Notes: generated by a model not told the origin, from the sequence alone. 64,000 nt of DNA from an uncultured Bacilli bacterium (GCA_934096265.1 CAKOLI010000001.1:1-64000), one strand, 5' to 3'; numbered from the stretch's first letter, positions 1 to 8,083 are shown. Numbers and translations are program-made.

Positions 1-77
1 TCCTTTCGGAAATGTATTTTATCATATTTTTGTAGTCCCTCTTTTTTATTAATGTCTACTTTAAGGGGTGCATTTCA
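1..77 (-). mobile_element. Possible left end of an IS3/IS150-type insertion sequence running off the window
   Basis: Read on the minus strand, this edge starts with a GCACCCC...AAAGTAGACA-like string (about 72 down to 50). An A/T-rich promoter-like stretch and a GAAAGGA ribosome-binding site at positions 1-10 follow. This order resembles the terminal repeat and leader in front of the first transposase frame of IS150-group elements. No transposase is in view, so the call rests on resemblance from memory only. Confidence 0.22.
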
Positions 78-103
78 TATCTACTTTCTTTTAATATAAC
101 TAA

Positions 104-337
104 CTAATAAGGTCCATATACCGGTGGAAAAGGTCCATATACTGGTGGATAAGGTCCATACACTGGTGGATAAACAGGATAAGGTCTAGGATAGAACGAA
201 GGTGCTAGTAATCCTCCAGTAATACCTCCTAAAATAAATGGCCCCAAAAATCCTCCTCCAACAAATCTATTGTCATTAGGTCTTCTAACCGTATTAAAAT
301 TACGTACATTACCCATATATTGATAATTATTATACAT
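104..337 (-). CDS. Small Gly/Pro/Tyr-rich protein, possibly a spore-surface component
   Basis: This 77-residue protein has a polar N-terminus with many Asn and Tyr. A Gly-rich hydrophobic middle (GGGFLGPFILGGITGG, about 27-42) follows, and the tail is built from near-repeats of P-P-V-Y-G-P-Y/F. The repeats are also visible in the DNA as the recurring ggtccata.actggtgga unit. A good ribosome-binding site (GGAGGG on the minus strand, about 10 bases upstream of ATG) supports the start. Low-complexity Tyr/Pro/Gly tails occur in spore coat and exosporium proteins, and spore genes lie a few kilobases away. No catalytic domain is visible, so the coat role is inference. It is divergently transcribed from the neighbouring aminopeptidase gene. 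Confidence 0.6.
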   Translation of the reverse strand: MYNNYQYMGNVRNFNTVRRPNDNRFVGGGFLGPFILGGITGGLLAPSFYPRPYPVYPPVYGPYPPVYGPFPPVYGPY

Positions 338-392
338 ATTTTATCGCCCTCCTACCATATTATATATATAAAGTGAAAGGTAGTGATAAAAA

Positions 393-1493
393 ATGGAAAA
401 TAAAATTACAAAACTTGCAAATATCCTAGTAAACCACTCCCTAAAAGTAGAAGAAAACGAAAAAGTCCTAATAACTACAGAAACAACCCATCCATTACCC
501 CTATTAAAAGAACTAATAGAAAAAATATATAAAAATAAAGGTATACCAGATATTAAAATAATAGATAAATACCTAGATAGCCAAATATATAATCATTTAA
601 ATATCCCCACTATTAAAAACATAGTTAACAAAAAAGAATTTGAAATAAATAACTATGATAGCTTTATTAACATTAGATATAACATAAATGATTACCAAGA
701 AATAAATCACAATCAGAAAATGTATAACCAACTAGGATTAGCATCCCTAGAAGTAGACAAAATAAGAATTAATCAAAGAAAATGGGTACTGCTTAACTAT
801 CCATCTCCTTTAGATGCCCACAAAGCCAAAATGCCAACAGATCAATTTAAAAATTATGCCGAAGAAGTTATGACTGTAGATTATCAAAAAATATATAACG
901 ACTTAATCCCTCTAAAACAATTGATGGAAAAAACAGACAAAGTAAAAATTATAGGTAAAGATACCAACTTAACATTTTCTATTAAAAACATGCCTGCAGT
1001 AATATGTGCAGGAGAATATAACATACCAGATGGAGAAATATTTACAGCCCCTATTAAAAATAGTGTAAATGGCTACATTACATATAATACTGATTCTCCA
1101 TATCAAGGTAGAATATATCAAAATATAAAATTAACATTTAAAGATGGCAAAATAATTAATGCCACCTGTAATAATGATACAGAATCTCTAAACCAAATTC
1201 TTAATACTGATGAAGGTGCAAGATACATTGGAGAATTTTCACTAGGTGTAAACCCTAAAATAACCACTCCCATAGGCAATATTCTCTATGATGAAAAAAT
1301 CTTTGGTAGCATACATTTCACTCCAGGACGTTGCTACGAAAGTGCAAATAATAATAATATTTCAAGCATACATTGGGACTTAGTCATGATAGGAACTAAA
1401 GACTACGGAGGTAGTGAAATCTATTTTGACGATGAACTAATAAGAAAAGATGGCCTCTTCGTAAAAGAAGAGTTAAAAAATCTAAACAAATAA
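393..1493 (+). CDS. M29-family aminopeptidase (AmpS/PepS/aminopeptidase T type)
   Basis: This 366-residue cytosolic metallo-aminopeptidase probably removes N-terminal residues from peptides using two metal ions. The expected M29 ligand pattern is present: Glu215 in the IPDGEIFTAP motif, Glu281 in GEFSLGVN, His308 in IHFTPGRCYE, and His327 and Asp329 in IHWD. The length is slightly below the usual 370-410 residues, mainly because the N-terminal domain is compact. It starts at an ATG preceded by GAAAGGTAGTGA. The gene stands alone: a divergent small gene lies upstream and an independent pilin-like gene downstream. The family assignment is firm, but the substrate cannot be read from sequence. 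Confidence 0.88.
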   Translation: MENKITKLANILVNHSLKVEENEKVLITTETTHPLPLLKELIEKIYKNKGIPDIKIIDKYLDSQIYNHLNIPTIKNIVNKKEFEINNYDSFINIRYNINDYQEINHNQKMYNQLGLASLEVDKIRINQRKWVLLNYPSPLDAHKAKMPTDQFKNYAEEVMTVDYQKIYNDLIPLKQLMEKTDKVKIIGKDTNLTFSIKNMPAVICAGEYNIPDGEIFTAPIKNSVNGYITYNTDSPYQGRIYQNIKLTFKDGKIINATCNNDTESLNQILNTDEGARYIGEFSLGVNPKITTPIGNILYDEKIFGSIHFTPGRCYESANNNNISSIHWDLVMIGTKDYGGSEIYFDDELIRKDGLFVKEELKNLNK

Positions 1494-1496
1494 CCC

Positions 1497-1525
1497 TTGA
1501 CTAAAAAACCTTCCAAATATATAAT
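1497..1525 (+). promoter_or_regulatory. Promoter of the pilin-like gene
   Basis: TTGACT (1497-1502) and TATAAT (1520-1525) are separated by 17 bases. The predicted start near 1532 gives a leader of about 11 bases that contains only the ribosome-binding site. Confidence 0.65.
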
Positions 1526-1542
1526 TAATCTAGGTGATTAAT

Positions 1543-1956
1543 ATGAACAAAAAAGGATTTACTCTAATAGAAATGCTAATAACTATAGCAATACTAGCGG
1601 TACTAAGCCTAATTGCAATACCAACTGTAAACAGCTTAATAAAACGTCAACAAGATAACGCTATTAAAGAAATAATAGAAAGCGTAGAAACATCCGCTCT
1701 TAACTATGTAAAAGAAAATAAATGGGATTTAACGTGGATTAAATGTAGTAACACCACCGATACTGACTCTGAAGACATTACTATCAAAGAATTAGTAGAA
1801 ACAGATTACCTATCACAAATACCTAAAAATCCTAAAGACCAAAAAGAATTTGACTTAGAAAACAACAATTACTATGTAAAAGTAACTTACAATTGCCAAA
1901 GCAAAACATTCACTGTAGACAGTAGCAACCTAGAAAAAGAACTAACAAATAAATAA
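1543..1956 (+). CDS. Type IV pilin-like protein with prepilin N-terminus
   Basis: This 137-residue protein starts MNKKGFTLIEMLITIAILA. That is a classic class III prepilin signal: a basic leader ending in Gly5, Phe at +1, Glu5 of the mature protein and a hydrophobic helix of about 20 residues. The prepilin peptidase would cut after Gly5. The soluble domain has two Cys residues that could form a disulphide, as in ComGC-like and minor pilins. The ATG at 1543 is preferred over an in-frame GTG nine bases upstream because TAGGTGA sits correctly before it. No pilus assembly genes are in this window, so it is an orphan here. Competence genes comEA and comEC lie about 43 kb away. A role in a DNA-uptake pseudopilus or in adhesion is possible but unproven. 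Confidence 0.8.
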   Translation: MNKKGFTLIEMLITIAILAVLSLIAIPTVNSLIKRQQDNAIKEIIESVETSALNYVKENKWDLTWIKCSNTTDTDSEDITIKELVETDYLSQIPKNPKDQKEFDLENNNYYVKVTYNCQSKTFTVDSSNLEKELTNK

Positions 1957-1980
1957 TTTAAAGTATTTTACAATTATGTG

Positions 1981-2006
1981 ACAAGCATTTCTTGCTTGTT
2001 TTTTTG
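1981..2006 (+). terminator. Rho-independent terminator after the pilin-like gene
   Basis: ACAAGCA (1981-1987) pairs with TGCTTGT (1993-1999) around a five-base loop, followed by a T-tract. The hairpin overlaps the region where the -35 of the parE promoter would lie. Confidence 0.85.
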
Positions 2007-2011
2007 TTTTT

Positions 2012-2020
2012 TGTTATAAT
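2012..2020 (+). promoter_or_regulatory. Extended -10 promoter of parE
   Basis: TGTTATAAT is an extended -10 element. The -35 position holds TTGCTT (1992-1997), inside the upstream terminator stem. Confidence 0.55.
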
Positions 2021-2052
2021 AATTCTAGCAAAAGTAGAAAAGAGTGATATTC

Positions 2053-3960
2053 ATGACAGCAAAATATGATGAAAATTCAATAAAAATATTAGAAGGCCTA
2101 GAAGCAGTAAGAAAAAGGCCTGGTATGTACATTGGCTCTACTGATAAACGTGGACTTCATCATCTAGTATGGGAAATCGTCGATAACGCTATAGATGAAG
2201 CATTAAATGGCTATGGTTCCTACATAAAAGTAGTAATGCATAAAGATGGCAGTATTAGTGTAACCGATAGAGGTAGAGGCCTTCCTACTGGCATGCACTC
2301 ATCAGGAAAAAGCACACCAGAAGTAATCTACACCGTACTACATGCAGGTGGTAAATTCTCAGACGGTGGTTATAAAGTATCTGGAGGACTTCATGGAGTA
2401 GGGGCCTCTGTAGTAAATGCCCTAAGTAGCTCTATGGAAGTAACTACCAGAAAAGATGGGGGAGAATATTACATCAAATTTATAAACGGTGGAAAAGTAG
2501 ATATCCCTCTAAAAAAAATAGGAGTCACTAGCAAAACAGGAACTACAGTACATTTCTTACCAGATAAAGAAATTTTCACTACCACTAACTTTAGCTTCTC
2601 AACTATATGTGAACGTATGCAAGAATGTGCCTTCTTGGTAAACGGCCTTACAATAGAAGTAGTAGATGAAATAGAAAATAGAAGTGAAAAATATTTATAC
2701 GAAAATGGTTTAGAAGCCTTTGTAGATTATCTAAACGAAGGAAAGACCACTCTGCATAAAACCCTTTGCTTCTCTTCAACAAAAGAAAAAATAAATGTAG
2801 AAATAGCTCTTCAATATACAGATAGCTATTCTGAAAATATAATTAGCTTCGTTAACAACGTCAAAACAAGTGACGGAGGAACACACGAAGTAGGCTTCAA
2901 ATCCGCGATTACCAAAGTATTAAACGACTATGCTAAAGAAAATAATTTCCTAAAAGGCAAAGACAAAAGCTTTGAAGGAAGTGACGTAAGAGAAGGCCTA
3001 ACAGCTATTATAAGCGTCCAAATCCCAGAAGACCTTCTTCAATTTGAAGGGCAAACAAAATCAAAACTAGGAACCCCTCAAGCTCGTAGCATCGTAGAAA
3101 ACATAACAACAGAAAAACTAAAATATTTCCTAGAAGAAAACAAAGCTATTGCTACCAAAATAATCGATAAAGCTCTAAAAGGCAAAGATGCAAGAGAAGC
3201 CGCTCGTAAAGCAAGAGAAGAAACCAGAAAAGGCAAAGACAAAAATAAAATAGAAAAAATCCTAAGTGGCAAACTAACCCCCGCCCAAAGTAAAGATAAA
3301 ACTAAAAACGAAATATTTATAGTAGAAGGGGACTCTGCCGGAGGCTCTGCAAAACAAGGTAGAGACAGAAAATATCAAGCCATTCTTCCCCTTCGCGGAA
3401 AAGTAATCAATACAGAAAAATCAAAAATAGAAGAAATATATAAAAACGAAGAAATTAATACCCTAATTCACACCATAGGAGCAGGAGTAGGCTCTGACTT
3501 CGATATAAAAGATTGCAACTATGACAAAATAGTTATCATGACCGATGCCGACGACGATGGTGCACACATCCAATGCCTCCTTCTAACTTTCTTCTATAGA
3601 TATATGAAACCATTAATCGAAAATGGTAAACTATACATCGCCATGCCACCCTTATATAAAGTACGTTTCTCTAACAAACAAGAATCATATGCTTGGACCA
3701 ACGAAGAACTAAGAAGCCTAATTCACGACAAAAAAAACTACAGCATCCAAAGATATAAAGGACTAGGGGAAATGAACGCCTCTCAACTATGGGAAACAAC
3801 CATGGACCCAAATACTAGAAACCTAATTAAAGTAGGCATTACCGATGCCGCTTTAGCCGAAAAAAGAGTAAGCGTCCTTATGGGAGATGCTGTTGAACCA
3901 AGAAAAAATTGGATAGAAGAAAATGTAGAGTTCTCATTAGAAGATAGTTATAAAATATAA
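2053..3960 (+). CDS. parE: DNA topoisomerase IV subunit B
   Basis: This is the 635-residue ATPase subunit of topoisomerase IV, which decatenates daughter chromosomes. The GHKL ATPase domain shows EIVDNAIDEAL and the GGLHGVGASVVNAL loop. The Toprim domain has EGDSAGGSAKQGRD and the DADDDGAH metal motif. Several segments favour ParE over GyrB: STDKRGLHHLV, GRGLPTGMH, SGKLTPAQSKD and NEEINTLIHTIGAGVG. The ATG at 2053 is chosen over a GTG at 2044 because the GAGTGA ribosome-binding site lies just before the ATG. In most Firmicutes parC follows parE directly; here the next gene is spoIIGA, so parC must be elsewhere. Confidence 0.92.
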   Translation: MTAKYDENSIKILEGLEAVRKRPGMYIGSTDKRGLHHLVWEIVDNAIDEALNGYGSYIKVVMHKDGSISVTDRGRGLPTGMHSSGKSTPEVIYTVLHAGGKFSDGGYKVSGGLHGVGASVVNALSSSMEVTTRKDGGEYYIKFINGGKVDIPLKKIGVTSKTGTTVHFLPDKEIFTTTNFSFSTICERMQECAFLVNGLTIEVVDEIENRSEKYLYENGLEAFVDYLNEGKTTLHKTLCFSSTKEKINVEIALQYTDSYSENIISFVNNVKTSDGGTHEVGFKSAITKVLNDYAKENNFLKGKDKSFEGSDVREGLTAIISVQIPEDLLQFEGQTKSKLGTPQARSIVENITTEKLKYFLEENKAIATKIIDKALKGKDAREAARKAREETRKGKDKNKIEKILSGKLTPAQSKDKTKNEIFIVEGDSAGGSAKQGRDRKYQAILPLRGKVINTEKSKIEEIYKNEEINTLIHTIGAGVGSDFDIKDCNYDKIVIMTDADDDGAHIQCLLLTFFYRYMKPLIENGKLYIAMPPLYKVRFSNKQESYAWTNEELRSLIHDKKNYSIQRYKGLGEMNASQLWETTMDPNTRNLIKVGITDAALAEKRVSVLMGDAVEPRKNWIEENVEFSLEDSYKI

Positions 3961-4024
3961 AAATATCAAAAAATATGACAATTAATTTGTTATATTTTTT
4001 TTATAATTATATAGGTGATACATA

Positions 4025-4810
4025 ATGACTATATATTTAGATTTAGTATTTATCTTAAATTTCTCATTTGATGCCTTCCTTCTATTTACTCTTGCTATCA
4101 CATTAAAAAGAAAAACCTCTTTCTTAAAAATTATGCTAGGATCACTAGTGGGAAGCCTAACAATCTTATGCCTCTTTCTCCATCTAAACAATTTTACCCT
4201 ATTAATAATAAAACTCTTATTCGCCTACTTAATGGTAATAACTAGCTTTGGTTATAATAATATAAAATACACCCTAACAAACATTTTATATCTTTATATA
4301 ATTAGCATCTTCTTAGGTGGCTTCCTATACCTTGTAAATGTAGAATACAGCTACAACAACACAGGATTACTCTTTTACAAAAATGGCCTATCTCTAAACT
4401 TCATCATATCAATAATCCTACTCCCTATAATTACATATATTTACATAAAACAAACTAAAATTATAAAAAATAACTATTCTAACTATTACAACATCATCAT
4501 ATATTTTAAAGACGGTAAAACCATATCTACAACAGGATTTTTAGATACTGGCAATAACTTATATGACCCATTTAAAAATAGACCGATAATTCTAATTAGT
4601 AAAAAAGAAGTAACTATTGACTACAACAATTTCCTATTAGTCCCTTACGATACTATTGATAACCATGGCCTTCTTAAATGCTTAATAATAGATAAAGTAC
4701 TAATTAAAGGAATAGGAATTAAAAAAAACATACTTCTAGGACTATCCGAAAAAAATATAAAAATAGGTCATGCTAACGTTATATTACACAAAAAAATATT
4801 GGAGGAATAA
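4025..4810 (+). CDS. spoIIGA: Sporulation sigma-E processing aspartic protease
   Basis: SpoIIGA is the membrane-embedded aspartic protease that removes the pro-peptide of sigma-E in the mother cell after asymmetric division. In Bacillus it is triggered by the forespore signal SpoIIR. The protein is 261 residues (309 in B. subtilis). It has about five hydrophobic membrane segments in the first 145 residues, then a cytoplasmic domain with the catalytic motif GFLDTGNNLYDP centred on Asp174. The start is fixed by ATAGGTGATACATA before ATG. The stop codon lies two bases before the sigE start, and the sigE ribosome-binding site GGAGG is inside the spoIIGA 3' end. That gives the conserved tightly coupled spoIIGA-sigE operon. 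Confidence 0.93.
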   Translation: MTIYLDLVFILNFSFDAFLLFTLAITLKRKTSFLKIMLGSLVGSLTILCLFLHLNNFTLLIIKLLFAYLMVITSFGYNNIKYTLTNILYLYIISIFLGGFLYLVNVEYSYNNTGLLFYKNGLSLNFIISIILLPIITYIYIKQTKIIKNNYSNYYNIIIYFKDGKTISTTGFLDTGNNLYDPFKNRPIILISKKEVTIDYNNFLLVPYDTIDNHGLLKCLIIDKVLIKGIGIKKNILLGLSEKNIKIGHANVILHKKILEE

Positions 4811-4811
4811 A

Positions 4812-5498
4812 ATGAAAATATTAAATTTATTAAAAAAAATAATAAAAGAAGTAAATAACGTATTTTATGTAGGAAGCAGTGATATCCTACCAGAACCCCT
4901 ATCAAAAGAAGAAGAAATTCACTACGTAGAATTATCCATGCAAGGAGATAACTATGCTAGAAACAAATTAATAGAACACAACCTAAGATTAGTAGTATTC
5001 CTAGCCAAAAAATATGAAAACACCAACATAGACTTAGAAGACCTAGTTTCCATCGGTTCAATAGGCTTAATAAAAGGAGTAAATACCTACCGCCTAGATA
5101 AAAACATTAAATTAGCTACCTATGCCAGTCGCTGCATAGACAATGAAATCCTTATGTATTTAAGAAAAACAAAACGTAAAAAAAGCGAAGTCAGCTTTGA
5201 AGCAAGCTTAAGCTTTGACAGTGAAGGAAATGAGTTACACCTAGAAGACATAATAGGCACTGACCCCGATGTAGTAACTAAAAACCTAGACGATGAAATA
5301 GATAAAAAAATGCTAAACACAGAAATTAGCAAACTAAACGAAAGAGATAAAGAAATCATGTCATTAAGATACGGCTTAAATGGAAAAGAAGAACTAACCC
5401 AAAAAGAAGTCGCGGAACTACTAGGCATTAGCCAATCATATATATCCAGAATAGAAAAAAAAGTTATTAAAAAACTAGGAAACATTATAAAAATATAA
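4812..5498 (+). CDS. sigE: Sporulation mother-cell sigma factor sigma-E (pro-form)
   Basis: This 228-residue RNA polymerase sigma factor drives early mother-cell gene expression during sporulation. An amphipathic pro-sequence of roughly 18 residues precedes NVFYVGSSDILP, which aligns with the pro-sigma-E cleavage area of B. subtilis. Region 2 contains NLRLVVFLAKKYENT, the YASRCIDNEILMYLR segment and SEVSFEASLSF. Region 4 ends with TQKEVAELLGISQSYISRIE. Position next to spoIIGA distinguishes it from the paralogue sigma-K. In Bacillus sigG follows immediately; here it does not, and a minus-strand small gene comes next. ATG 4812 is preferred to an upstream in-frame codon because GGAGG lies seven bases before it. 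Confidence 0.93.
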   Translation: MKILNLLKKIIKEVNNVFYVGSSDILPEPLSKEEEIHYVELSMQGDNYARNKLIEHNLRLVVFLAKKYENTNIDLEDLVSIGSIGLIKGVNTYRLDKNIKLATYASRCIDNEILMYLRKTKRKKSEVSFEASLSFDSEGNELHLEDIIGTDPDVVTKNLDDEIDKKMLNTEISKLNERDKEIMSLRYGLNGKEELTQKEVAELLGISQSYISRIEKKVIKKLGNIIKI

Positions 5499-5528
5499 AA
5501 AAGCAATAATCAAAAAATTAATTATTGC
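5497..5528 (-). terminator. Terminator of the acidic small gene
   Basis: GCAATAAT (5503-5510) and ATTATTGC (5521-5528) form an eight-pair stem. On the minus strand it is followed by a run of T (the A-run at 5497-5502). The plus-strand side lacks a T-tract, so it serves mainly the minus-strand gene and perhaps weakly sigE. Confidence 0.7.
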
Positions 5529-5547
5529 AAAAAATTAAAATGTTAAG

Positions 5548-5691
5548 TTATTGAACATCGTCATCATCATTATCTTCAAAGTCAGTATCAACATCCATAT
5601 CTTCATCTTCTAAAGCATCAATACCAGCTTCAACTTCATTAACATTTTCACAACTGCATTCGCAGTTTTTTTTCTTCTTGTTATTTTTCAT
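5548..5691 (-). CDS. Small, very acidic 47-residue protein with a Cys-rich N-terminus
   Basis: Reading the minus strand gives a 47-codon frame. It begins with a Lys/Asn-rich segment (MKNNKKKN), then CECSC at residues 9-13, then a tail in which nearly half the residues are Asp or Glu. AGGTGAAAG precedes the ATG and a hairpin with T-run follows the stop, so it looks like a complete independent transcription unit. I do not recognise a family. The CxCxC cluster could bind metal and the acidic tail could mimic nucleic acid or bind cations; both are speculation. It lies between sigE and the agr locus. Confidence 0.6.
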   Translation of the reverse strand: MKNNKKKKNCECSCENVNEVEAGIDALEDEDMDVDTDFEDNDDDDVQ

Positions 5692-5774
5692 TCTTTCACC
5701 TCAAATATATTATTTACAAATAAGAAAATAAATATACGTTTTATGTGTTTTTTAGAAAAAATGTAGCCTTATGA

Positions 5775-5803
5775 TTTACATAAAATGAATTTAGTGATAT
5801 AAT
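5775..5803 (+). promoter_or_regulatory. Promoter of agrA-agrC
   Basis: TTTACA (5775-5780), a 17-base spacer and TATAAT (5798-5803). GGAGG follows at 5817-5821, just before agrA. Confidence 0.7.
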
Positions 5804-5831
5804 ACGGCGTAGTTAGGAGGAAAAAAAACAT

Positions 5832-6554
5832 ATGATTAAGTACATTGTATGTGATGACAACGAAGAAGTCGTTGCCAAAAGCAAGTTTATTATCAATAAG
5901 GTAATGATGCCATATGATTATGACTATCAAACATTTTGTTTTAATGACTATAATTCAAAATTAGAAAGCATGATCAAAGACCAAAATGGCCAGAAAGTAT
6001 ACATCTTAGATATTGAACTGCCAAGTTTATCAGGTATAGAAATAGCAGATAAAATAAGAGAATATGATTGGGATAGCATTATCATTATTTTAACCTCACA
6101 CAGTGAGTGCAAAGATTCCGTTTTCGAATCAAGACTAATGGTACTAGATTACATATCTAAATTCGCAGTATACGAAAAAACTTTAGAGAAAACACTAAAG
6201 AAAGCCTTAAGTATACTAAACAAAAAGAACGTATTAAAGTATTCATATAATTACACAACATATAGAATACCTTATGAAGAAATACTTTATATAAAAGCTT
6301 CAAGAGGTGCATTAAATATTATTTACACAAAAGATAAAGAAGAGTATGAAACTAACCTTCAACTAAAAGAATTAGACGAGATACTAGGGCCAACATTTCA
6401 TCGATGCCACAAAAATTGTCTTGTAAATATTGAAAATGTAAAAAGTGTTACTGCAAGTGAACGTAAAATAGTATTCAAAAATGGATCCACAGAAAAGTTA
6501 ATATCATTTAGAATGAGAAAGGATTTTGCAGATTATGTCAGTAAGCTTAAGTAA
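5832..6554 (+). CDS. agrA: LytTR-family response regulator (AgrA-like)
   Basis: This 240-residue two-component response regulator would activate transcription when phosphorylated by the AgrC kinase. The receiver domain (about 1-125) has the acidic pair Asp8-Asp9, the phosphoacceptor Asp60 in YILDIELP and the conserved Lys110. The C-terminal LytTR DNA-binding domain (about 135-240) contains EEILYIKASRG and FHRCHKNCLVNIENV. LytTR regulators of the AgrA type bind short direct repeats near promoters. Gene order supports the assignment: the 3' end overlaps the agrC start, and agrD and agrB lie beyond on the opposite strand. Canonical agr loci are one agrBDCA operon, so this arrangement is unusual. 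Confidence 0.86.
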   Translation: MIKYIVCDDNEEVVAKSKFIINKVMMPYDYDYQTFCFNDYNSKLESMIKDQNGQKVYILDIELPSLSGIEIADKIREYDWDSIIIILTSHSECKDSVFESRLMVLDYISKFAVYEKTLEKTLKKALSILNKKNVLKYSYNYTTYRIPYEEILYIKASRGALNIIYTKDKEEYETNLQLKELDEILGPTFHRCHKNCLVNIENVKSVTASERKIVFKNGSTEKLISFRMRKDFADYVSKLK

Positions 6555-7866
6555 ATTAATTAGTGGCTTTTCATTATCTGTAATAGGAATAGTATTTGGA
6601 TATCTAATTAGTGACGTCAAGCCCACAAAAAGAAATTTAATTACATCATCAATAATAGTTATAGTCTACTCAATATTATATGGGGTTATATATGATAAAT
6701 TTGATAACTCTATAAGAAGTATTATTAACTTTACTATTAACACATTAATATTCAAATTCGTATTCGACTTTAAATTCACAAAAGCAATATTTGTATCGTT
6801 TTTACATAGCATTATACTGCTAATAAGTGATATTTTGTCATTTGCTATTCCAATATATGTATTGCAAATTAGTAAAAATTATTTTGACCAAAATATTGCA
6901 GGTGGAGCAATGGGAAGCGTTATTGTGTGTACAATATTTTGTATACTGGCATTTATACTTAGAAAGCCATTAAGAAAATTAATGCAATTCAAAGTAAGCT
7001 ATAATAAAGTAGTTAGTTTATATATGATTTTGACAATAATATGCATTGGTATCTTTTTCTTTACTATAATTAACAGTATAATGAATGGTATAGAAAACAA
7101 TTTATTAATTAATATTTTTTCTATAATAGCCTTTTTAATAATTATGTTTAGTTTAATTAACCAAAAAGTTAAAAATGAAAAAATTACAAGAGAATATGAC
7201 AATTTGATAGAATTTGTTAGAGAATATGAAACCATCATTGAAGAACAAAGAATATCCCAACATGAAAATAAAAATATCCTTGTAAATATCAAATCAAAAA
7301 TTATTGATAAAAGTAAAATCAAAGACATTATCGAATATATTGATAGTGTCCTAGATGAAAAAGTAGGCTTTGATAAAATTAAGTATGCTAAACTTGGTTA
7401 TTTACCATCAAACGGTCTAAAAGGATTATTCTATTATAAAATTAACAAAGCTGAATCAAATGAGATTAAAGTAAACATTAATATTTCTAAAAGTGTTGAA
7501 AAATCAATATTATACAAATTAAATACTAGAACATACAAAGATTTGTGTAAAATAATAGGTGTATACTTAGATAATGCTATTGAAGCTAGTCAAATATCAA
7601 ATAAAAAGGTACTTGGCATTGAAGTATACAATCATAAAAATCATGCATCAATAATTATCTCTAATAGTTACAGTGGAGATTTAAATGAAAGTAAATTCAG
7701 TAATAGGGGATATAGTACAAAAGGAGCAGGACGTGGATACGGATTAAGCTTAGTTAAAAGTATAATTAAAAACAATGATATGTTCCAAAACGAAAGTAGA
7801 GTTACTCCTGACTTATACATACAAAAATTGATAATAAAAGAAGAAAATCTATCTAGCAACATCTAG
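6535..7866 (+). CDS. agrC: AgrC-like sensor histidine kinase
   Basis: This 443-residue receptor kinase of the peptide-sensing (HPK10) type has six or so hydrophobic segments in the first 210 residues. A cytoplasmic coiled linker follows, then the phosphoacceptor motif SQHENKNIL with His243. The ATPase domain carries LDNAIEAS (N box) and the GRGYGLSLVKSI glycine loop. It should bind the cyclic AgrD product outside the cell and phosphorylate AgrA. ATG 6535 lies within the agrA 3' end (20-base overlap), implying translational coupling. A TTG nine bases upstream is possible but poorly spaced from a ribosome-binding site. Confidence 0.86.
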   Translation: MSVSLSKLISGFSLSVIGIVFGYLISDVKPTKRNLITSSIIVIVYSILYGVIYDKFDNSIRSIINFTINTLIFKFVFDFKFTKAIFVSFLHSIILLISDILSFAIPIYVLQISKNYFDQNIAGGAMGSVIVCTIFCILAFILRKPLRKLMQFKVSYNKVVSLYMILTIICIGIFFFTIINSIMNGIENNLLINIFSIIAFLIIMFSLINQKVKNEKITREYDNLIEFVREYETIIEEQRISQHENKNILVNIKSKIIDKSKIKDIIEYIDSVLDEKVGFDKIKYAKLGYLPSNGLKGLFYYKINKAESNEIKVNINISKSVEKSILYKLNTRTYKDLCKIIGVYLDNAIEASQISNKKVLGIEVYNHKNHASIIISNSYSGDLNESKFSNRGYSTKGAGRGYGLSLVKSIIKNNDMFQNESRVTPDLYIQKLIIKEENLSSNI

Positions 7867-7876
7867 GTAGATTTTT
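7846..7876 (+). terminator. Terminator between convergent agrC and agrD
   Basis: AATCTATCTAG (7846-7856) pairs with CTAGGTAGATT (7863-7873) with one wobble and a six-base loop, then a T-tract. The agrC stop lies within the stem. On the minus strand four T follow, so it may act in both directions. Confidence 0.8.
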
Positions 7877-7918
7877 AAGTAGTAGTTAAGTAAGGCAAGA
7901 TAACAATTTATACTAAAG

Positions 7919-8041
7919 TTATTTGTTTAATAAGCTTTGTGGCATTTTAGGTTCATCCACATACCAATATAAACAAGCTTGAGTTCCCATATTAGCAGCC
8001 ATGCCAGCAAGTGCAGATAAAATTGTTGCAAACAATTTCAT
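7919..8041 (-). CDS. agrD: AgrD-like autoinducing peptide precursor
   Basis: Direct translation of the minus strand gives a 40-residue peptide. It has an amphipathic N-terminal leader (MKLFATILSALAGMAANM), then GTQ-A-CLYWYV, then an acidic Pro-containing tail (DEPKMPQSLLNK). This is the AgrD layout: leader, Cys-containing core, charged C-terminal recognition tail. The core CLYWYV would give a five- or six-residue thiolactone ring closed on Cys23. Comparison of the tail with Clostridium and Listeria AgrD favours six residues. AAAGGAGG sits about ten bases before the ATG. It lies 42 bases downstream of agrB on the same strand, so AgrB is the obvious processing enzyme. Confidence 0.88.
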   Translation of the reverse strand: MKLFATILSALAGMAANMGTQACLYWYVDEPKMPQSLLNK

Positions 8042-8083
8042 ATATTTATACCTCCTTTCTTAACTTATTTTTCTATATCAATA

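Noticed and set aside
107..180. Short DNA repeats (ggtccata..ggtgga) as a CRISPR or tandem-repeat array
   Set aside because: They encode the P-P-V-Y-G-P repeats of the small protein and have no spacers of constant length.
2053..3960. Calling the topoisomerase gene gyrB
   Set aside because: STDKRGLHHLV, GLPTGMH and the GKLTPAQSKD/NEEINTLIHTIG segments follow ParE, not GyrB.
5120..5506. Long minus-strand open frame opposite sigE
   Set aside because: It lies wholly within sigE, lacks a ribosome-binding site and encodes a low-complexity Ser/Leu/Phe pattern typical of an antisense shadow.
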